64,000 nt of DNA from Anaspis maculata (taxonomy: Eukaryota; Arthropoda; Insecta; Coleoptera; Scraptiidae). A program made the position numbers and the translations under genes. The notes beneath the pieces were generated by a model that did not search any database, had not been told where the DNA came from, and saw nothing but the letters and a program-made list of their open reading frames with translations. Numbering within the stretch: the stretch's first letter is position 1; every line of letters starts with the position of its first letter. Below, in pieces: positions 32,957 through 45,310 of the stretch. Where the stretch lies: the NCBI GenBank assembly GCA_949128115.1, contig OX421961.1:127971050-128035049 (forward strand), given 5' to 3'.

Positions 32957-33233
32957 CTTGGCGATGGTGGGAGCGTGGAAAGATTATTTTGCAAGAAAAA
33001 ACGAGAGTCTGAGGACGTAAACACCACTGAAGGGACCGAAAAAAAAAAAAAAAAAACACCCTCTTTCACCCTCGCGGCAGTGGAAGCAGCCGTTGATCAG
33101 CACCAAATCCACCCGGACACGATCCACACTTTTCCGCTCGAGAAAATCTCGAAAAATCACACTAATCACTAGGAGCAGGCACAGCATGTGTGTATGTTAT
33201 GGCGGTCTAATCCCCACTCCTTTTCTCGATATA

Positions 33234-36200
33234 TTGAGCGCATGATAATTTTCCTCAAAAGTTCAAAACCTTACTGAAGAGAAAAAATTGAAGCTTACAA
33301 AATAAGAGAAGGCAGAGCTAAGGTCATGTGGAGTGATACTTGATACTTGGCGTCATCCAGATTTTCAACGAGTCAGTGTATGTAGATAACAAAGGAAAGC
33401 GGAAGAACCAAAGTGGTTTCACCAATAATTGAACCATTCGAAAAAGCCAATGGCTGTGAAGAAGAAAAAGTAACCATAAAAAAGCCATCTGCGGAAGACC
33501 GAAGAAATGGGACATGCAGAACTTAAAATTGGGTGTTCGACGCGTATGTACCTTACTTGAAAATATTACACGAGTGCCGTCCAAAAAACTAGCGATCCTG
33601 GAGAGGATGGAGAAGTTGTCAATGGAGAGAATGACCATCTGAAGAAGGCTATTGGAGGTGAAATGACTGGGAATCGGAAGACACCAACGGCCCTGAAAAT
33701 CTAATTTTGAACATCTCCAGTAAACCCGAGAGTGAACCATATGATGGTGGTGGAACGCATTGCGGTTGCGGAGCCATGAAATGGACTTGCAAGTTAGTTA
33801 TCAGCGAGTGGTTAAACTTGTCAAGAACACCCAATGGCTCAAAAAACTATGTTCCCGAAAATTTCAAATGATTGAAAGACCATCTGAAGAAGAACATCAG
33901 AAACGGTATTTTGTATCCTCCTAGACCATCTGAAGAATAAGTACCTTGAGAAACAATATTTTGTGATCTCCTAATAGGGCAATAATAAGTCATTGGCAAT
34001 TATTTCGACAACCCAAAGACGCTAACCAACGGCTCTGTAGAAAAAAAGATAAGGTTTTTGATCACCTCTTCCCAAACGGCCATGAATCGATATAATGGTT
34101 ATGGAGATAGGAAATGTCATTTAAAAGTAGGTAGTTGAAGATCATCCGAAGACAAGGGGACATGACAACAATGTTAATATTGATACGAAACTTGTTGGAG
34201 ACCACGACGCGCGAATAAGACACGTACCTACACAATTATAAATGGCGGAGCAGCCGTGTGCATCTGAAACTTGCCAGAATATTCGCGAAGCCGATCGACT
34301 TTTCCAGGGCTATTGCGAATGGATTGCCGCTTAATGCTGGAGAACACAGCAACGACATTGGGAGCGACGAGAACCTTGGCGGCTTTTCTGAGTAAAGCTG
34401 GAATATTCTCGATTACAAGACGCTATACAAGGCGGTTTAGGTTATAGTAGCAATAATTCACCATTCGATGGTCCGTCGGAAACTAGGTCGACATGCATAA
34501 TTTAATTTTGCTCCAAAACGCGTCCTAAGGAAGATAGAGCCCTTCAAAGTTCTGTTTTTAGAATTTTTTTTTACAATAACTCTCAAGTCATTTGAGCGAT
34601 TTCAACCAAATTTGGTACAAATGCTCACGAAATAGAGATTCATCACTTGACGTAGATAACTTTTGTCAAAATTGTCCAGTGGCGTAGATACGGAGGAATT
34701 GTTCAACTTCTCCCACCCCATTTTCTACGCCACTGGATATTTTTGAGAAATTATACTTTTTTTTTTAATTCCTCGTTCAATTTAGAAGAAAAAGTAACTT
34801 CTGTAAAATGTTGAATAGAATTGATCCTTCACCTTCCTTTACAACATAATACCTGATAGAAGGACCGACACAATAACATCCAATAACATTATTTGCTTGA
34901 TCTGGTGCAGAGCCGCCCATTTCTTCGTGAACAATTTGATTACAGCGTCAGTACCTACTCATTTGCGGCACTGAATGAAGACTTTTCACTTACATTTTTG
35001 TACTCAAGAAGCTTTTTTCTATATAATAATTTAATCTATCGAAGCTATGTGATGTATGAGGCCTAATATTTGCAAACCATCCTTAGTAGGGCCTGTATCG
35101 CATGGTGTTTTTGATCAAAAGTTGCATTGTACTATTTCGAAACAATTTCACGTAACCTCATTGGTTCTAAAATTCAAATACACCACATTTTCTAACACTG
35201 CACAGAGGCAATTCAAGCAGATCAAAATCGTTTCAGTAACGAGTAATGACCAAAATTTGTGCTTGACCGGAAATTTGTGACGCTTAGCTTGTATAATGAA
35301 ATACCATCGATGACCTTTTGGTTCAATTTTAGTGTTGAAATTTTTCAGGACTCTGCCAAGTCCATTTGACAAAGAGTCAGCCTTGATACTTATGATAATG
35401 ATTCAGCAGTCAAGTTCCAATAATTATGTCTCCACTGCATAAATATGTATTTGAAAGAAATTTAAAAAAGCAAAATGGAACGCAAAAGCACAAAATATTG
35501 ATAACACTAATAATGACACAAGAAAATACAAAAGAGCCTGAGGGACAATGGACGTTTCAACTCTGTAGGCAATAACACTTTGGGCATTGGAAAAAAATTG
35601 CTCATCATTCTAACTTTGGCGGAAGGATTAATTCTTTCCTGAAGAATTATTTAACATGAAGACATACGCCACCAGCCATCTTTGGATCAGAGAACCACTG
35701 CTCACTTATTCCACCATTTATTCTATTCTCCAGAAAACGTGTTGGCATCTTTAAGTGTAAACTACTTTGAATATTGATCCAAGAAACAAGGAATATTTCA
35801 AAACCTAAAATTACGCATCCGAGATCTACCTTTGAAAATCAGTACCTTCCAGAGGACACACCAAATTGGCATTTTCTTTGAGGATAAAACTTTTTCAATG
35901 TCTTCTTCAAATATAACGTCGCATATATACCCTTCTATTTTGAAAATTTAACATAGTCCATCGCTGGTCGAAGATTTCGCGTCTTTTTCATTTTTTGGCT
36001 GTGCAATTCTTTGATTTCCAATTTTTGTGGGGCCACCTATTAACGTGAACCTGAAAATATTCTAAACGTGAGCACCGCAGAACTTTGCTCTAAGTGCCAG
36101 CGGAGAAATTTTTCTGATATTGCTTTTAGTTCTTGAGATTCGACGAGTTTCGTTCAAATTCACGGGATTTCGTGATATTTTCTAGAAGAACCTAAAAACG

Positions 36201-36300
36201 GTAATTCCAACGGAAATCCGTAAGGTGAGTGAGAGATAAGAAGATGGTACAAGCCCATTTTGAATACCTATCGAATGAGTATGTTTTGGGTTTCCTAATC
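33234..36300. other. Interior of the 8.4-kb unit right of the retrotransposon, no gene recognised
   Basis: Low coding potential. The phrase ACCATCTGAAGAAG recurs (about 33636, 33880, 33926), hinting at a decayed repeat. A tiny palindrome with hAT-like ends lies at 34677-34735. No transposase motifs were found. Confidence 0.5.
34677..34735. repeat. 59-bp palindrome with hAT-like ends
   Basis: Starts CAGTGGCGTAGATA and ends, inverted, CAGTGGCGTAGAAA. The ends match the hAT consensus style, but no 8-bp duplication is visible. Probably an internally deleted hAT relic. Confidence 0.45.
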
Positions 36301-36601
36301 CATCATGAATTTTGAGCGTTTTTCATGTGCGGACGGCATTGTGCGTCGCGAACACGAATCCGTGCCTCGGAACGGGCTCTGTGCGTTGAAACTGTGCGTC
36401 CGCGATCATCATGCGTGCGTGTGTCCCGTCCACACGCACGCACGTGTCCGCGAGCACTGTTCGTCCGCGAAAAAGTGCTCAGGTCTGTACGCACCTTGAG
36501 ATGTCCTCCTCGATAGAAAAATCGACCTGTTTTTGTTCGAAAAAAATTTCACTAGGAATTGGAAGTTACTGCAGGTGGATAGTTTTCAATTAATCACCCG
36601 G

Positions 36602-37511
36602 TATCTTGAAAACAAAGCCGCTACTCAAAATTTCGTCAAAGGACCTTTTTTCCAAATTGAACGTAGAGTTCAAAAATACGAGCAATTTTGAGAAATATTC
36701 AGGGTGTGAGAATTAAGGGGAGAAAATATAGACACTCCCCATTATCTACGCCCGTGAAAAATTTTGATGGGACCTGATATAGCTGTTCAACTGAGATTTA
36801 TTTCAGGTCAAACTGGTTCAAATTTGAACGAAAATCGGTTAAACGGCCCAAAAGATTTGGAAAAATTATTTATTCATTCCCAATTTTGAAGGGCTATCTC
36901 CGTTACTAGGTATTTTTCAAATATGGTTTCTGGAGTGGATCTTCATATATTTAAATTCTCTGTCGACCCTTGAATTTTAATCAGTTATATGTGGGACACC
37001 TGTATTTGACTTGCGATATATGTTGCTGATCCAAGTCACGCTTTTGTGAAAAAAAATCCGACGTATACTTCAAAAAAATCTCGCGTGCTTTGCAAAATGC
37101 AAATCCTCGACGCCTGATCAAACAATGAACCCGAACAATTGGCGGATGCGCCGATCCATTATAATACAATATTCTGTAGGCTTCCTGTTTTTTAATCAAA
37201 ATTCTCATTGTTTTTATCTGGCAGTCTGTTTTCAAACCATGTTATGTTATGTGATGTTAACTAGTAGTGATATTTGGATAAATAATATGTATCCAATCCT
37301 ATTGAATAATGCACGCATTATCACGCGCATACATGCCTGCATTTTTCAATAAGACTGGATAAAGCATAGTATTCTACTCGCGGGTAATGGCTATTACTCA
37401 TTCGGATGCTTCACGACACTCGCCAAGACTCGTGTCGGCAAACTTCAAGTAAGAAGCAATCATTAAACGCTTGTTGAATAATAGACTATTGAATCGTATA
37501 TACCTACTATA
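36602..37511. other. Intergenic between two copies of the CCGGGTGAT-ended repeat
   Basis: AT-rich with a phrase AATCGGTTAAACGG near 36833 that also occurs near 52435, marking an old dispersed repeat. No gene recognised. Confidence 0.45.
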
Positions 37512-38589
37512 CCGGGTGATCATTCGAAAACTATCCACCTGCAATAACTCCCGATTCCTAGTCAATATTTACTCGAGCAAAAACAGGTAAATTTTTATAT
37601 CGAGGGGAACATCTAAAACATATATTAGCAAATTTCTCTTCAGCCCCCTCGCCCCCACTCACCCCAACTTTGAAATTTCAAATGGCACTACCTACTTTGC
37701 GATACATCAAACTAAAGGAAATAAAATTCTCCTTCTGAAAAAAATATTTTCGAAATTTTCAACCCCACCCCCCTTCTCCCTGAAAATTCTCTGAGTGTCC
37801 CGTCTAATATTCGGGACCCCTCAAATCTCTTCAGTTCAGTCAGTATCATCCCAAATAGCACTTAGGAAGATAATTTTTGGTGCAAAAAGTGTCACCCAAA
37901 TTCACCCTATTGCTCTCCCCCACCTTAACTTCAAAATTAAACGACACACCACCTACTTTGTGATACATCAAATTGAAGGGAATGAAATTCTCTTTCTGGA
38001 AATGATTTTTTTGGAATTTTCTACCCCTTCCCCATTGAATTGGACATTTGGAGTATTTTAGTGAGAAAACGGGGGGTTTAAAAATTTCGAAAAAATTGTG
38101 TTAAGGGGGAGAATTCAATTCCTTTCAATTTGATGTATCACAAAGTAGGTATTGTCATTTTAGATTTTTAAGGTGAGGAGGGGGGAGCAAAGGGGGGAAA
38201 TTAGGTGGCACTTTTTCCATAGAAAATTTTTTTCTTTTGATGCTGTGCAGGATGACGTTGACTGCATTGAAGAGAATTGAGAGGTCAAGAATATTTAATT
38301 GGACACTCAGAGAATTTAGGGAGGAAGAGGGGTGGGGTTAAAAATTTTAGAAATATTTTTCCAGAAAGAGAATTTAATTCTGTTGAATTTGATGTATCGC
38401 AAAGTAGGTAGTGTCATTCGAAATTTTAAAGTTGGGGTAGGTGGGGGCGAGGGGGCTGAAGATAGAAATTCGCTAAAGTATGTTTCAGATGTCCCCCTCG
38501 ATATAAAAATCGACCTGTTTTTGCTCGAAGACATTTCCACTAGGAATTGGGAGTTATTGCAGGTGGATAGTTTTCAAATGATCACCCGG
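37512..38589. mobile_element. 1.1-kb palindromic repeat with CCGGGTGATCA ends
   Basis: Left CCGGGTGATCATTCGAAAAC and its near-exact inverse at the right end, with TA (possibly TATA) on each side. Arms pair through CTATCCACCTGCAATAACTC, TATATCGAGGGGAACATCT-like and GCCCCCTCGCCCCCAC-like blocks. Inside, the block around TGATACATCA occurs four times, two in each orientation, so the element is a nested inverted repeat. No protein encoded. Confidence 0.82.
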
Positions 38590-39643
38590 TATAAAAATCT
38601 CGACATAAAATTCTCGATTTTGTTGCCAGGTGGGCTCAACTTTGGCAGGTGGTATTCATTAAAAATTAAGATTATTCTGTTTCAGATCGTTTCCGATTAA
38701 TTCGAATGCACTAAATTATAGGTACTTAATTCATGTAGATAGTAAAAACTCTGATTGTAGTCTCTATTATTATTTAAGAACACGAAGGTACGCTAAGAAG
38801 TAGATGAGAGTGAAAAAGAACGGAAACAATACGAAAGTGTGGCACATTCACCTTCCTGCCTGAACAATATGCATGCCTGGCCATCTAACGAAATATGCGA
38901 ACGCATTTGCTCAATTAATGAAAGTCCATCGTGTCTTTTTTATCACTGAATCTCCGTGTATCCGGTCCATCAAAACCAATGCTTGCGTTCCAAATATTCT
39001 ATGCTGCCTCAGTAAAAGTGTAGTGACTATCAATCAATTACAACCATTTAGAATCGCACATTTTTGTGGACTGGAAAAACGGCTTCGCTCACTTTTCTGA
39101 CCATAAATATAGGTACAAGGTGTCTCAAGAATATCGCATTCCGAATCCATCGCGATGCTTCATTACCTTGTAGAACCATCCAAGAATGGAACCCTAGAAA
39201 GTAATCTACACTTTTGAACGGAAAGCCACAAGTTGTGAATCACCCTATATGAAGTCGCTCCAATGGAAACAAGATAAAAACTCAGACGGAGCCACTTCTC
39301 ATTTTTACAGTTATACCTCCTGTTAAAACAGCTTCATGATCAACTATAATCTGAAGGTATGTTCAGATAGGATAAATGCGTAGCAGAGTTGCAATAACTA
39401 CGACATTTGAGGAAGGGGACGAGGTGACGAGCTGAGCTACCAATGCAAAGAAAAGTCGCGGGTTCGATCCCCGGACGCAAACCATATAAAAAAAATAGTT
39501 TCTGAGAGTGCTTCACCACATCACCCCATATCCAGAGAGGGTGTGAGACTACCGGATATCGAAGACGAAGTATGGATGCTCTAAACCTTCCGCTTTGTAG
39601 GCCAAGTCTCTCAATGGGATGTAGAAGCTATGAGAATCTTCTA
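38590..39643. other. Intergenic with one tRNA-like T-arm / B-box
   Basis: No gene recognised. At 39458-39473 it contains GCGGGTTCGATCCCCG, which matches the tRNA T-arm and RNA polymerase III B box. The rest of a tRNA cannot be folded around it. Confidence 0.45.
39420..39485 (+). other. Possible tRNA-derived SINE head (B box only)
   Basis: GGTTCGATCC at 39461-39470 is a perfect B-box type core with 4 of 5 stem pairs. An A box is not convincing in ACGAGCTGAGCTACC upstream. Could be a decayed SINE or chance. Confidence 0.25.
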
Positions 39644-39960
39644 GGATGGAGTTAAATTGGTGAAATAAGGCGTTGCGAAATCAATCGCTGTGGGCTTATT
39701 CCTTGACAGAAATTTACCATTCAGATATCTTCCGAAAGCTACAAGGATGTATTTTGGTTTGAGATTATTGGCGTTTTCAAAATCCAAGAATAGGTTTCCA
39801 AAATTTGAATTTTTTTGGATTTTGAAAATGTTATAGGCTCAAACCAAAATGCTTTCGAACGAGACCTGAATTGAATGGTAAATTTCTATCAAGAAATAAA
39901 CCCATAGCGATTGACTCCGCAACGCCTTATTTTACCAGTTCAACTCCACTTTCAAAGATT
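39644..39960. repeat. 0.3-kb hairpin (MITE-like)
   Basis: GAAATAAGGCGTTGCG on the left pairs with CGCAACGCCTTATTTTACC on the right, and AGAAATTTACCATTC pairs with GAATGGTAAATTTCT. The centre is AT-rich. No target duplication was identified. Confidence 0.75.
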
Positions 39961-41930
39961 GAGCTTGAATCATCCTGGTATAGTGTTGAAGATTATTATT
40001 ATTATCACAACGTAAGTGCACAATTTTTCATAGTCTACATTTCAGACTTGAACAATGTGAGAATTTCGCCTGTAGAATGCGAGTAATTGTCTGTCTAAGT
40101 ATATAGGATTGCTCTTTGAGCCAGGTACGTGAAAATATTCGGACGATAACTTTAACTCACATCTGCAAATGTGCAATTACAACGGGAGTTCATTTCGTTC
40201 GTACCTATGGAACCTGAAACGTTATGTAAATTAACGCGTTGGTATATACCTACCATACTCTTAATGTATACAATGAAATTATCTCGGAAATTATACGGAA
40301 TATTTAAAAAACGTATCCTACGTGTTGTGGAAAAAACTGCATATTACTGCCGTGCATTTCTTTCGCGTATACCTGGTATGGAAATTCATCCAAATACCTG
40401 CCGACTGCCGAGACCTCTTGTCAGATAACTGGGGCAAACTGCGGCTTATGGTGTGCAATTTTAAAAGCTGATGGAGCTTTTCAAAGGTTTTACAAATTTA
40501 TAATCAAAAGAAAACCGTATCACGCCTCTTCTGTGTAAATTAAATATACACAAACTAACAACCTGCCATGAAAATGTAGAGCTAATAATTAGCGTTCAGT
40601 TGGAAGTATACTAAACAATCTCGCAGTCGGTGTGAGAATGCATCACGCAAGCTCATAGCACCTCAATTATAGGTTTTTTTTTAATCTTCTTTTTAATAAC
40701 TGACAGGAATAATACACCTCTACAACAGTTGTGTTCCATTTATAGAACTTAAATTGATAGTCGAGAGTTTTTTCAAATTAAGTAGAACATTCAGACAAAA
40801 CTGATCCTCCAATAATTCATGTTCTGATTGACATTGATGATTTTCGCTGATGCTGCAGATAGGCATAAGTATTGGGTATCGCGCGGCGTAATTTTCGACC
40901 AATGAGCTGTGACCGCCGAATACTTTCTTCCAATAAAAGCAATTTTACAACAGGAACTAAAAATTGCATCGCGAACGAGACAAGCATCGAAGTAGGTACA
41001 GTGATGCAAGCTAAAGGTATACATTATTCGAATTACAAACCAATCCGTCGATCACACGATTTTGCGGTAGGTAGCGAAAAAAAATACTTTTAGCCAATAA
41101 AAAAAAATGTAGGTAAGTATATTATTGAAATTTGAAAATTGCGGTATTTTGCGCTTCCGCAAATTGAAGGGTTGACGTGCAGACGCAAAACTCTCTACAT
41201 CGTCCTACCAACATCACGTCAATATTTGCATAAGTGATTTACGCTCCTATAAACTTCGAAACTGAAAAAACGTGTTAATTAAAAAGCAATTTAAACTGTA
41301 TCTAATAAAAAAGACTCCAGCTACAGCTCGATAGTGTGAACACCGTGTTATGGGCTGCATAATGTGCGAAGACTGACAAGAGACAGTAAATAAACAGTTA
41401 GAGATTGAATAATTATAATGCAATCGCGACATAAAAATTAACGATATCTTTCGTGAATTGAATTTTGTTTTCTAAGCAGGTAGGTAGATGGCAGATGTAG
41501 GAAAAGTCAAAGGTTAATTGACTGGTAATTGGGATATCTACTCTCGAAGAAGACATTCCTTCGAAGAAAATTATGTCGTGTGCATATAAGTATTTTAATA
41601 GGCTTAAACTAGAACTGCTGTCTATAGGAACTAGAATGTCTTACATTGTGCAGAGTTACATAAAACAATACTTACTTGATGATAATTGTATGAGTAGGTA
41701 TAAGTAGATAGTGTAGTAGGTATATTATTCGTTTTTCAATTCTCTTCAATTTACCATGTGATTGAAATATGCCTACCTGCACAACAAATACACGGAAATA
41801 TAATATGTGCTCGTTTCTAGAAATTATTCGCACTATCTAAATACTATGTGAAAAGTTCTGTGTATTAAAAAGTCTGCCTGCGTCAGTACGCCAATTCTCA
41901 ACAAGATCGGTTTCTTCATTTTAATGGAGA
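39961..41930. other. Intergenic, nothing recognised
   Basis: AT-rich DNA with TAGGTAGGTA-type runs. No coding frame, RNA gene or clear repeat supported. Confidence 0.5.
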
Positions 41931-41939
41931 AAACGTATT

Positions 41940-42649
41940 CACCCAGTGAGCACAAGATCGTCAAATAAACGTTCAAAACAGGTAAAAAACCAACCGTTGA
42001 GAAGTTCAAAAAAACAACGTTAAATAAACGGCCAGATATATCGCGGTTCACCGTTGTTGCCAATCAAGAATTAAACGTTCATGAAACGCATCAATTCTGC
42101 TCCAAGCGTCCATTAATGAGATATTAACTTTTTTGAAGCACCAAATCAACGTCTTGAGAAAGTGATATCAACCGTTTTGAAGACGCCGGAGTATATACAA
42201 AATTGATTGTTTGAAAAATAAGTTGATTAAATAATTAAATGTAGTTCGTTGAAGCGTTTCTGTTTATTCAACCTTCATCTTCGTTTCGAAGCGTTTGATG
42301 AAACAATTTCCAAAAGTTCGATCTCTATAGCACAAAGAGGAATCAAACCATTGTGAATACCTGAAACCACAATATTGAGCGAGCATCAGCTAGCGCTAGC
42401 AGATATCAAGCTTCGGCTGCTTCAAGTTTGATGAGATCGGATCATACTTTTGTACTTGCTCAGACTGGTTTTGGCCAAAGCAGTGAGTTACAAGTCAGGG
42501 CGCCATCTATTGGTATAGCTCTGACTGACTGGGGAAAGTGACACATTTCAGAGCACGCGCACGCGTTTATCGACCGTTTATTTCTTCACAATAATGAAAC
42601 GCTTCACTATGTACGTCTCTAGAACGTTGCAATTGAAACCACCTTCTAA
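41940..42649. repeat. AACGTT-rich degenerate repeat, part 1
   Basis: AAACGTT, ACCGTTT and similar words recur at short spacing (41969, 42019, 42072 and on). The end of this stretch (TATGTACGTC then AACGTT near 42609-42630) matches the monomer of the array that resumes at 44690, after the palindrome insertion. Confidence 0.55.
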
Positions 42650-44689
42650 CTAAACTGCTTGACAATTGAACTGCAACACCTAAAAATTAGGTGCGTTTTC
42701 AAATTGAGATAGCTCAAAAAATATCTGACGGATTCCAGAAATTCAGGCATGTGAGGAAAGATCATTTCTTTGACTGTCGAGTGCTGGTATTGATGATGAG
42801 TTTGATTGCACAATTTGTCATATACAGGGTGCCAACGGAGAGCGTGCAGATATGGGCAATCTTGCACCTTGTGCAACTTTCGAAAAAAAAGTCCGAGATC
42901 TTTTTTATCGCGTGCTTTTGAAAGGTTGAATCATTATGCCGAGACGGTTTTGGAATTTTGACCCTAACTTTTTTTTCAAAAAATTGTGCTCAATTTTCTG
43001 AAATATGCACTTTCTGGTTAAGGAAAAGAAATAGAGACATTGTTTGTTTTCAAACGGCGTCCATATTGAATTTACTCACGGAGATTTTCATTTGAGCCTC
43101 CACATCCCCTAGAAACCACCCCTTTTGGGACACCGTCTTACAACAAGATATGCAATGCTTCATTTAAAAGGCCTAAGAAAAGTACTCATCAATAATTGGA
43201 TTGAAATAAGTATACTAGGATGACCCCACACGTACAGCTCCCTAAAAACCACCCCTTGACTTCAAGGGACCGGATTGGTATGATAAAACATGCAATAGAT
43301 GAAAATTCCAAAAAACGTCTTTTTCAACTGTTCCACTAAAAAAGTGATGCTACACGATGATCCTCTGCGTAGGTCATCCCAACAGTAACTACCCTCTCGG
43401 AAAAAGAACTACCCTTTCAAAAACCAGTACATACTTCCGCAATTTGTTGGAATTTTTTCAAAATCTGTCGCAATAGTTGATGATTTCATTCACATATCTA
43501 CCCGAAACTACCCCTTCAACTACCCCTCCAATATCGCATAGGCTTTTAGCTTGATGCGTTATTTACGAGTTGAAAGAACTTTTGCCTACTAACAGTTTCA
43601 TTGAAATGATGGTGTTTTCTACGATGATAGTACAAAAACTTTCCTGAAACTACCCCTAGAAATCGCCCCTTTAGTAAAAGGTATGCAATACCTCATTTGG
43701 AAGCTCAGAGAAGGTGCGATTGAATAAGTTCAAAATGATTTCGCGATGACCTTACACGCATCAAGGTAAAGGCTATGCGATATTGGAGGAGTAGTTGAAG
43801 AGGTAGTTTCGGGTAGATATGTGAATGAAATCATCGTAGCGGCAAACTATTGCGACAGATTTTGAAAAAATTCCAACAAATGAGGTATTGCGGAAGTATG
43901 TACTGGTTATTTGAAGGGTAGTTCTTTTTCCAAGAGGGTAGTTACTGTTGGGATGACCTACGCAGAGGGTCATCGTGTAGCATCACTTTTTTAGTGAAAC
44001 AGTTGAAGAAGACGTTTTTTGAAATTTTCATGTACATATTGCATGTCTTATCATACCAACCCTGTCCCTTGAAGTCAAGGGGTGGTTTTTAGGGAGCTGT
44101 ACTTGTGGGGTCATCGCAGTATCCTTATTCCAATCCAATTATTGACGAGTATGCCTATGCCTTTTATTACCTTATGCATTTTAAATGAAGCATTGCATAT
44201 CTTGTTGTGAGACGGTGTCCCAAAAGGGGTAGTTTCTGGGGAATGTGGAGGCTCAAATAAAAGCAAATTCAATACAGACGCCGTTTGAAAACAAACAATT
44301 TGTCTATTTCTTTTTCTTAATCAGAAAGTGCATATTTCAGAAAATTCAGCACAATTTTTTGAAAAAAAAAGTTAGGGTCAAAATTTCAAAACCGTTTCGG
44401 CATAATGATTCAACCTTTCAAAAGCAGGCGATAGAAAGAATCTCTGATTTTTTTTTCGAAAGTTGTACAAGGTGAAAGATTGCCCATATCTGCACGCTCT
44501 CCGTTGGCACCCTGTATATGACAAATTGTGCAATCAAACTTATCATCAATACCAGCACTCGATAGTCAAAGGAATGACCTTTCCTCACATGCCTGAATTT
44601 CTGAAATCCGTCAAATATTTTTCGAGCTATCTCAATTTGAAAACGCACCTAATTTTTAGGTGTTGCAGTTCAATTGTCAAGCAGTTTAG
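42650..44689. mobile_element. 2-kb palindrome (outer) with TAAACTGCTTGAC ends
   Basis: Left end CTAAACTGCTTGACAATTGA is the inverse of the right end. The outer arms are about 180 bp (through CACCTAAAAATTAGGTGCG and TTTGATTGCACAATTTG). The interior is a second palindromic element with CAGGGTG ends (42835-44514). It interrupts the AACGTT-rich tandem repeat. No protein recognised: the mirrored short frames at 42646-42876 and 44463-44693 are the two arms. Confidence 0.8.
42835..44514. mobile_element. CAGGGTG-ended palindromic element at the centre of the 42650-44689 palindrome
   Basis: CAGGGTGCCAACGGAGAGCG and its exact inverse lie next to TATA on each side. Arms pair through AGATATGGGCAATCTT, CCTAGAAACCACCCCTTTTG-like and AACTACCCCTTCAACTACCC to a centre near 43660. 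No coding frame was recognised. Confidence 0.78.
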
Positions 44690-45310
44690 ATGAGTTTTTT
44701 TGAATCATGACTAATGCTAATTGGACGTTTCTCAATTTTTCTCCATTCAACGATATTTTTTACAATAATATAGCGCTTTCTTATGTACGTCCGAAAAACG
44801 TCTTCATCAAAATCAAAATAAAACGTTAATTTTCTTAGCCAGAGTCGTTTTTCGAATCATCATTAACGCCAATCAAACGTTTCTCAAGCTCCGTTTATTC
44901 AAAGATCTTTTTTACTACTCGTATAACATAACGTTCCAATTCGTACGTATTGGGGATGTTGTCATAAAAATTGAAATAATACGTTCATTTCCCAACCAAA
45001 GGCGCTTTTCAAACCATCACCAACGTAAACTAAACTTTGCTCAAGTCCCATTTAGGTACTCAACAATAATTCCTAAAAAATAATACAACACTTTAATTTC
45101 GACGTCTTGGGAACGTTTTTGTCTAGATCAAAATTAAACGTTCATTTTCCAACAAAAAAAAATCGGTTTTCTCATCACTAACACCGCCTCAACGTTTCTC
45201 AAGCACTGTTTAATTATTGGTTGCAAGTTGCCAGTTCAACCTGGAAGAAACGTTGTAATACAAATATAAAACGTTTATGGAATTGACGTACACCTCGATG
45301 AACACGGTTT
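44690..45310. repeat. AACGTT-rich tandem repeat, part 2 (about 155-bp monomer, about 4 copies)
   Basis: The phrase AACGCCAATCAAACGTTTCTCAAG and variants recurs near 44710, 44862, 45019 and 45175 (spacing 152-157 bp). Copies are strongly diverged. It continues the array interrupted at 42649. Confidence 0.75.

Larger units (their letters stand above)
28422..33219 (-). mobile_element. CR1-like non-LTR retrotransposon, essentially full length
   Basis: 4.8-kb element on the minus strand flanked by a 13-14-bp direct repeat, CTTTTCTCGATATA (28408-28421 and 33220-33233). It has a 5' leader of about 260 bp, ORF1 with a PHD finger, ORF2 with endonuclease and reverse transcriptase, a short 3' region and a (TTTA)n tail (plus strand TAAATAAATAAA at about 28420-28448). 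PHD-finger ORF1 proteins are known in the CR1/L2 branch. One frameshift near 31750 breaks ORF2, otherwise it looks young. Confidence 0.92.
28086..36495. mobile_element. 8.4-kb unit with GGTGCGTACAGACC ends and a TTAA-type target, carrying a CR1-like retrotransposon
   Basis: Left end GGTGCGTACAGACCTGAGCA, continuing into TTTTTCGCGGACGAAC, recurs inverted at the right end. TTAA precedes it (28082-28085) and TTGA follows (36496-36499, probably a mutated TTAA). The flanking repeat continues across the gap exactly as in the uninterrupted copy near 38490, so the two ends belong to one insertion. Subterminal GTTCGTGCGCGCAC-like words fill both ends (28086-28300, 36310-36495). TTAA targets are typical of piggyBac and Kolobok elements, but no transposase was found in the 3.6 kb left after removing the retrotransposon. 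Confidence 0.7.
26040..36601. mobile_element. Degenerate copy of the CCGGGTGAT-ended repeat, split by two large insertions
   Basis: Pieces at about 26040-26631, 27931-28085 and 36500-36601 align in order with the intact copy at 37512-38589. Shared features include TGATACATCA.ATTGAAGGGA-like and TTTGATGTATCACAAAGTAG-like blocks, GGGGGCTGAAGATA and the right end GGTGGATAGTTTTCAA then CACCCGG. The interruptions are the 26632-27930 palindrome and the 28086-36495 unit. The left end is too decayed to place exactly. Confidence 0.68.

Noticed and set aside
30460..33172. Plus-strand frames of 75-200 codons over the CR1-like element
   Set aside because: Antisense shadows of ORF1 and ORF2.
33324..33740. 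138-codon minus-strand frame
   Set aside because: Composition-driven frame rich in F, L and S, with no recognisable domain.
39420..39485. tRNA gene
   Set aside because: Only the T-arm fits; no acceptor stem, D-arm or anticodon stem can be formed.
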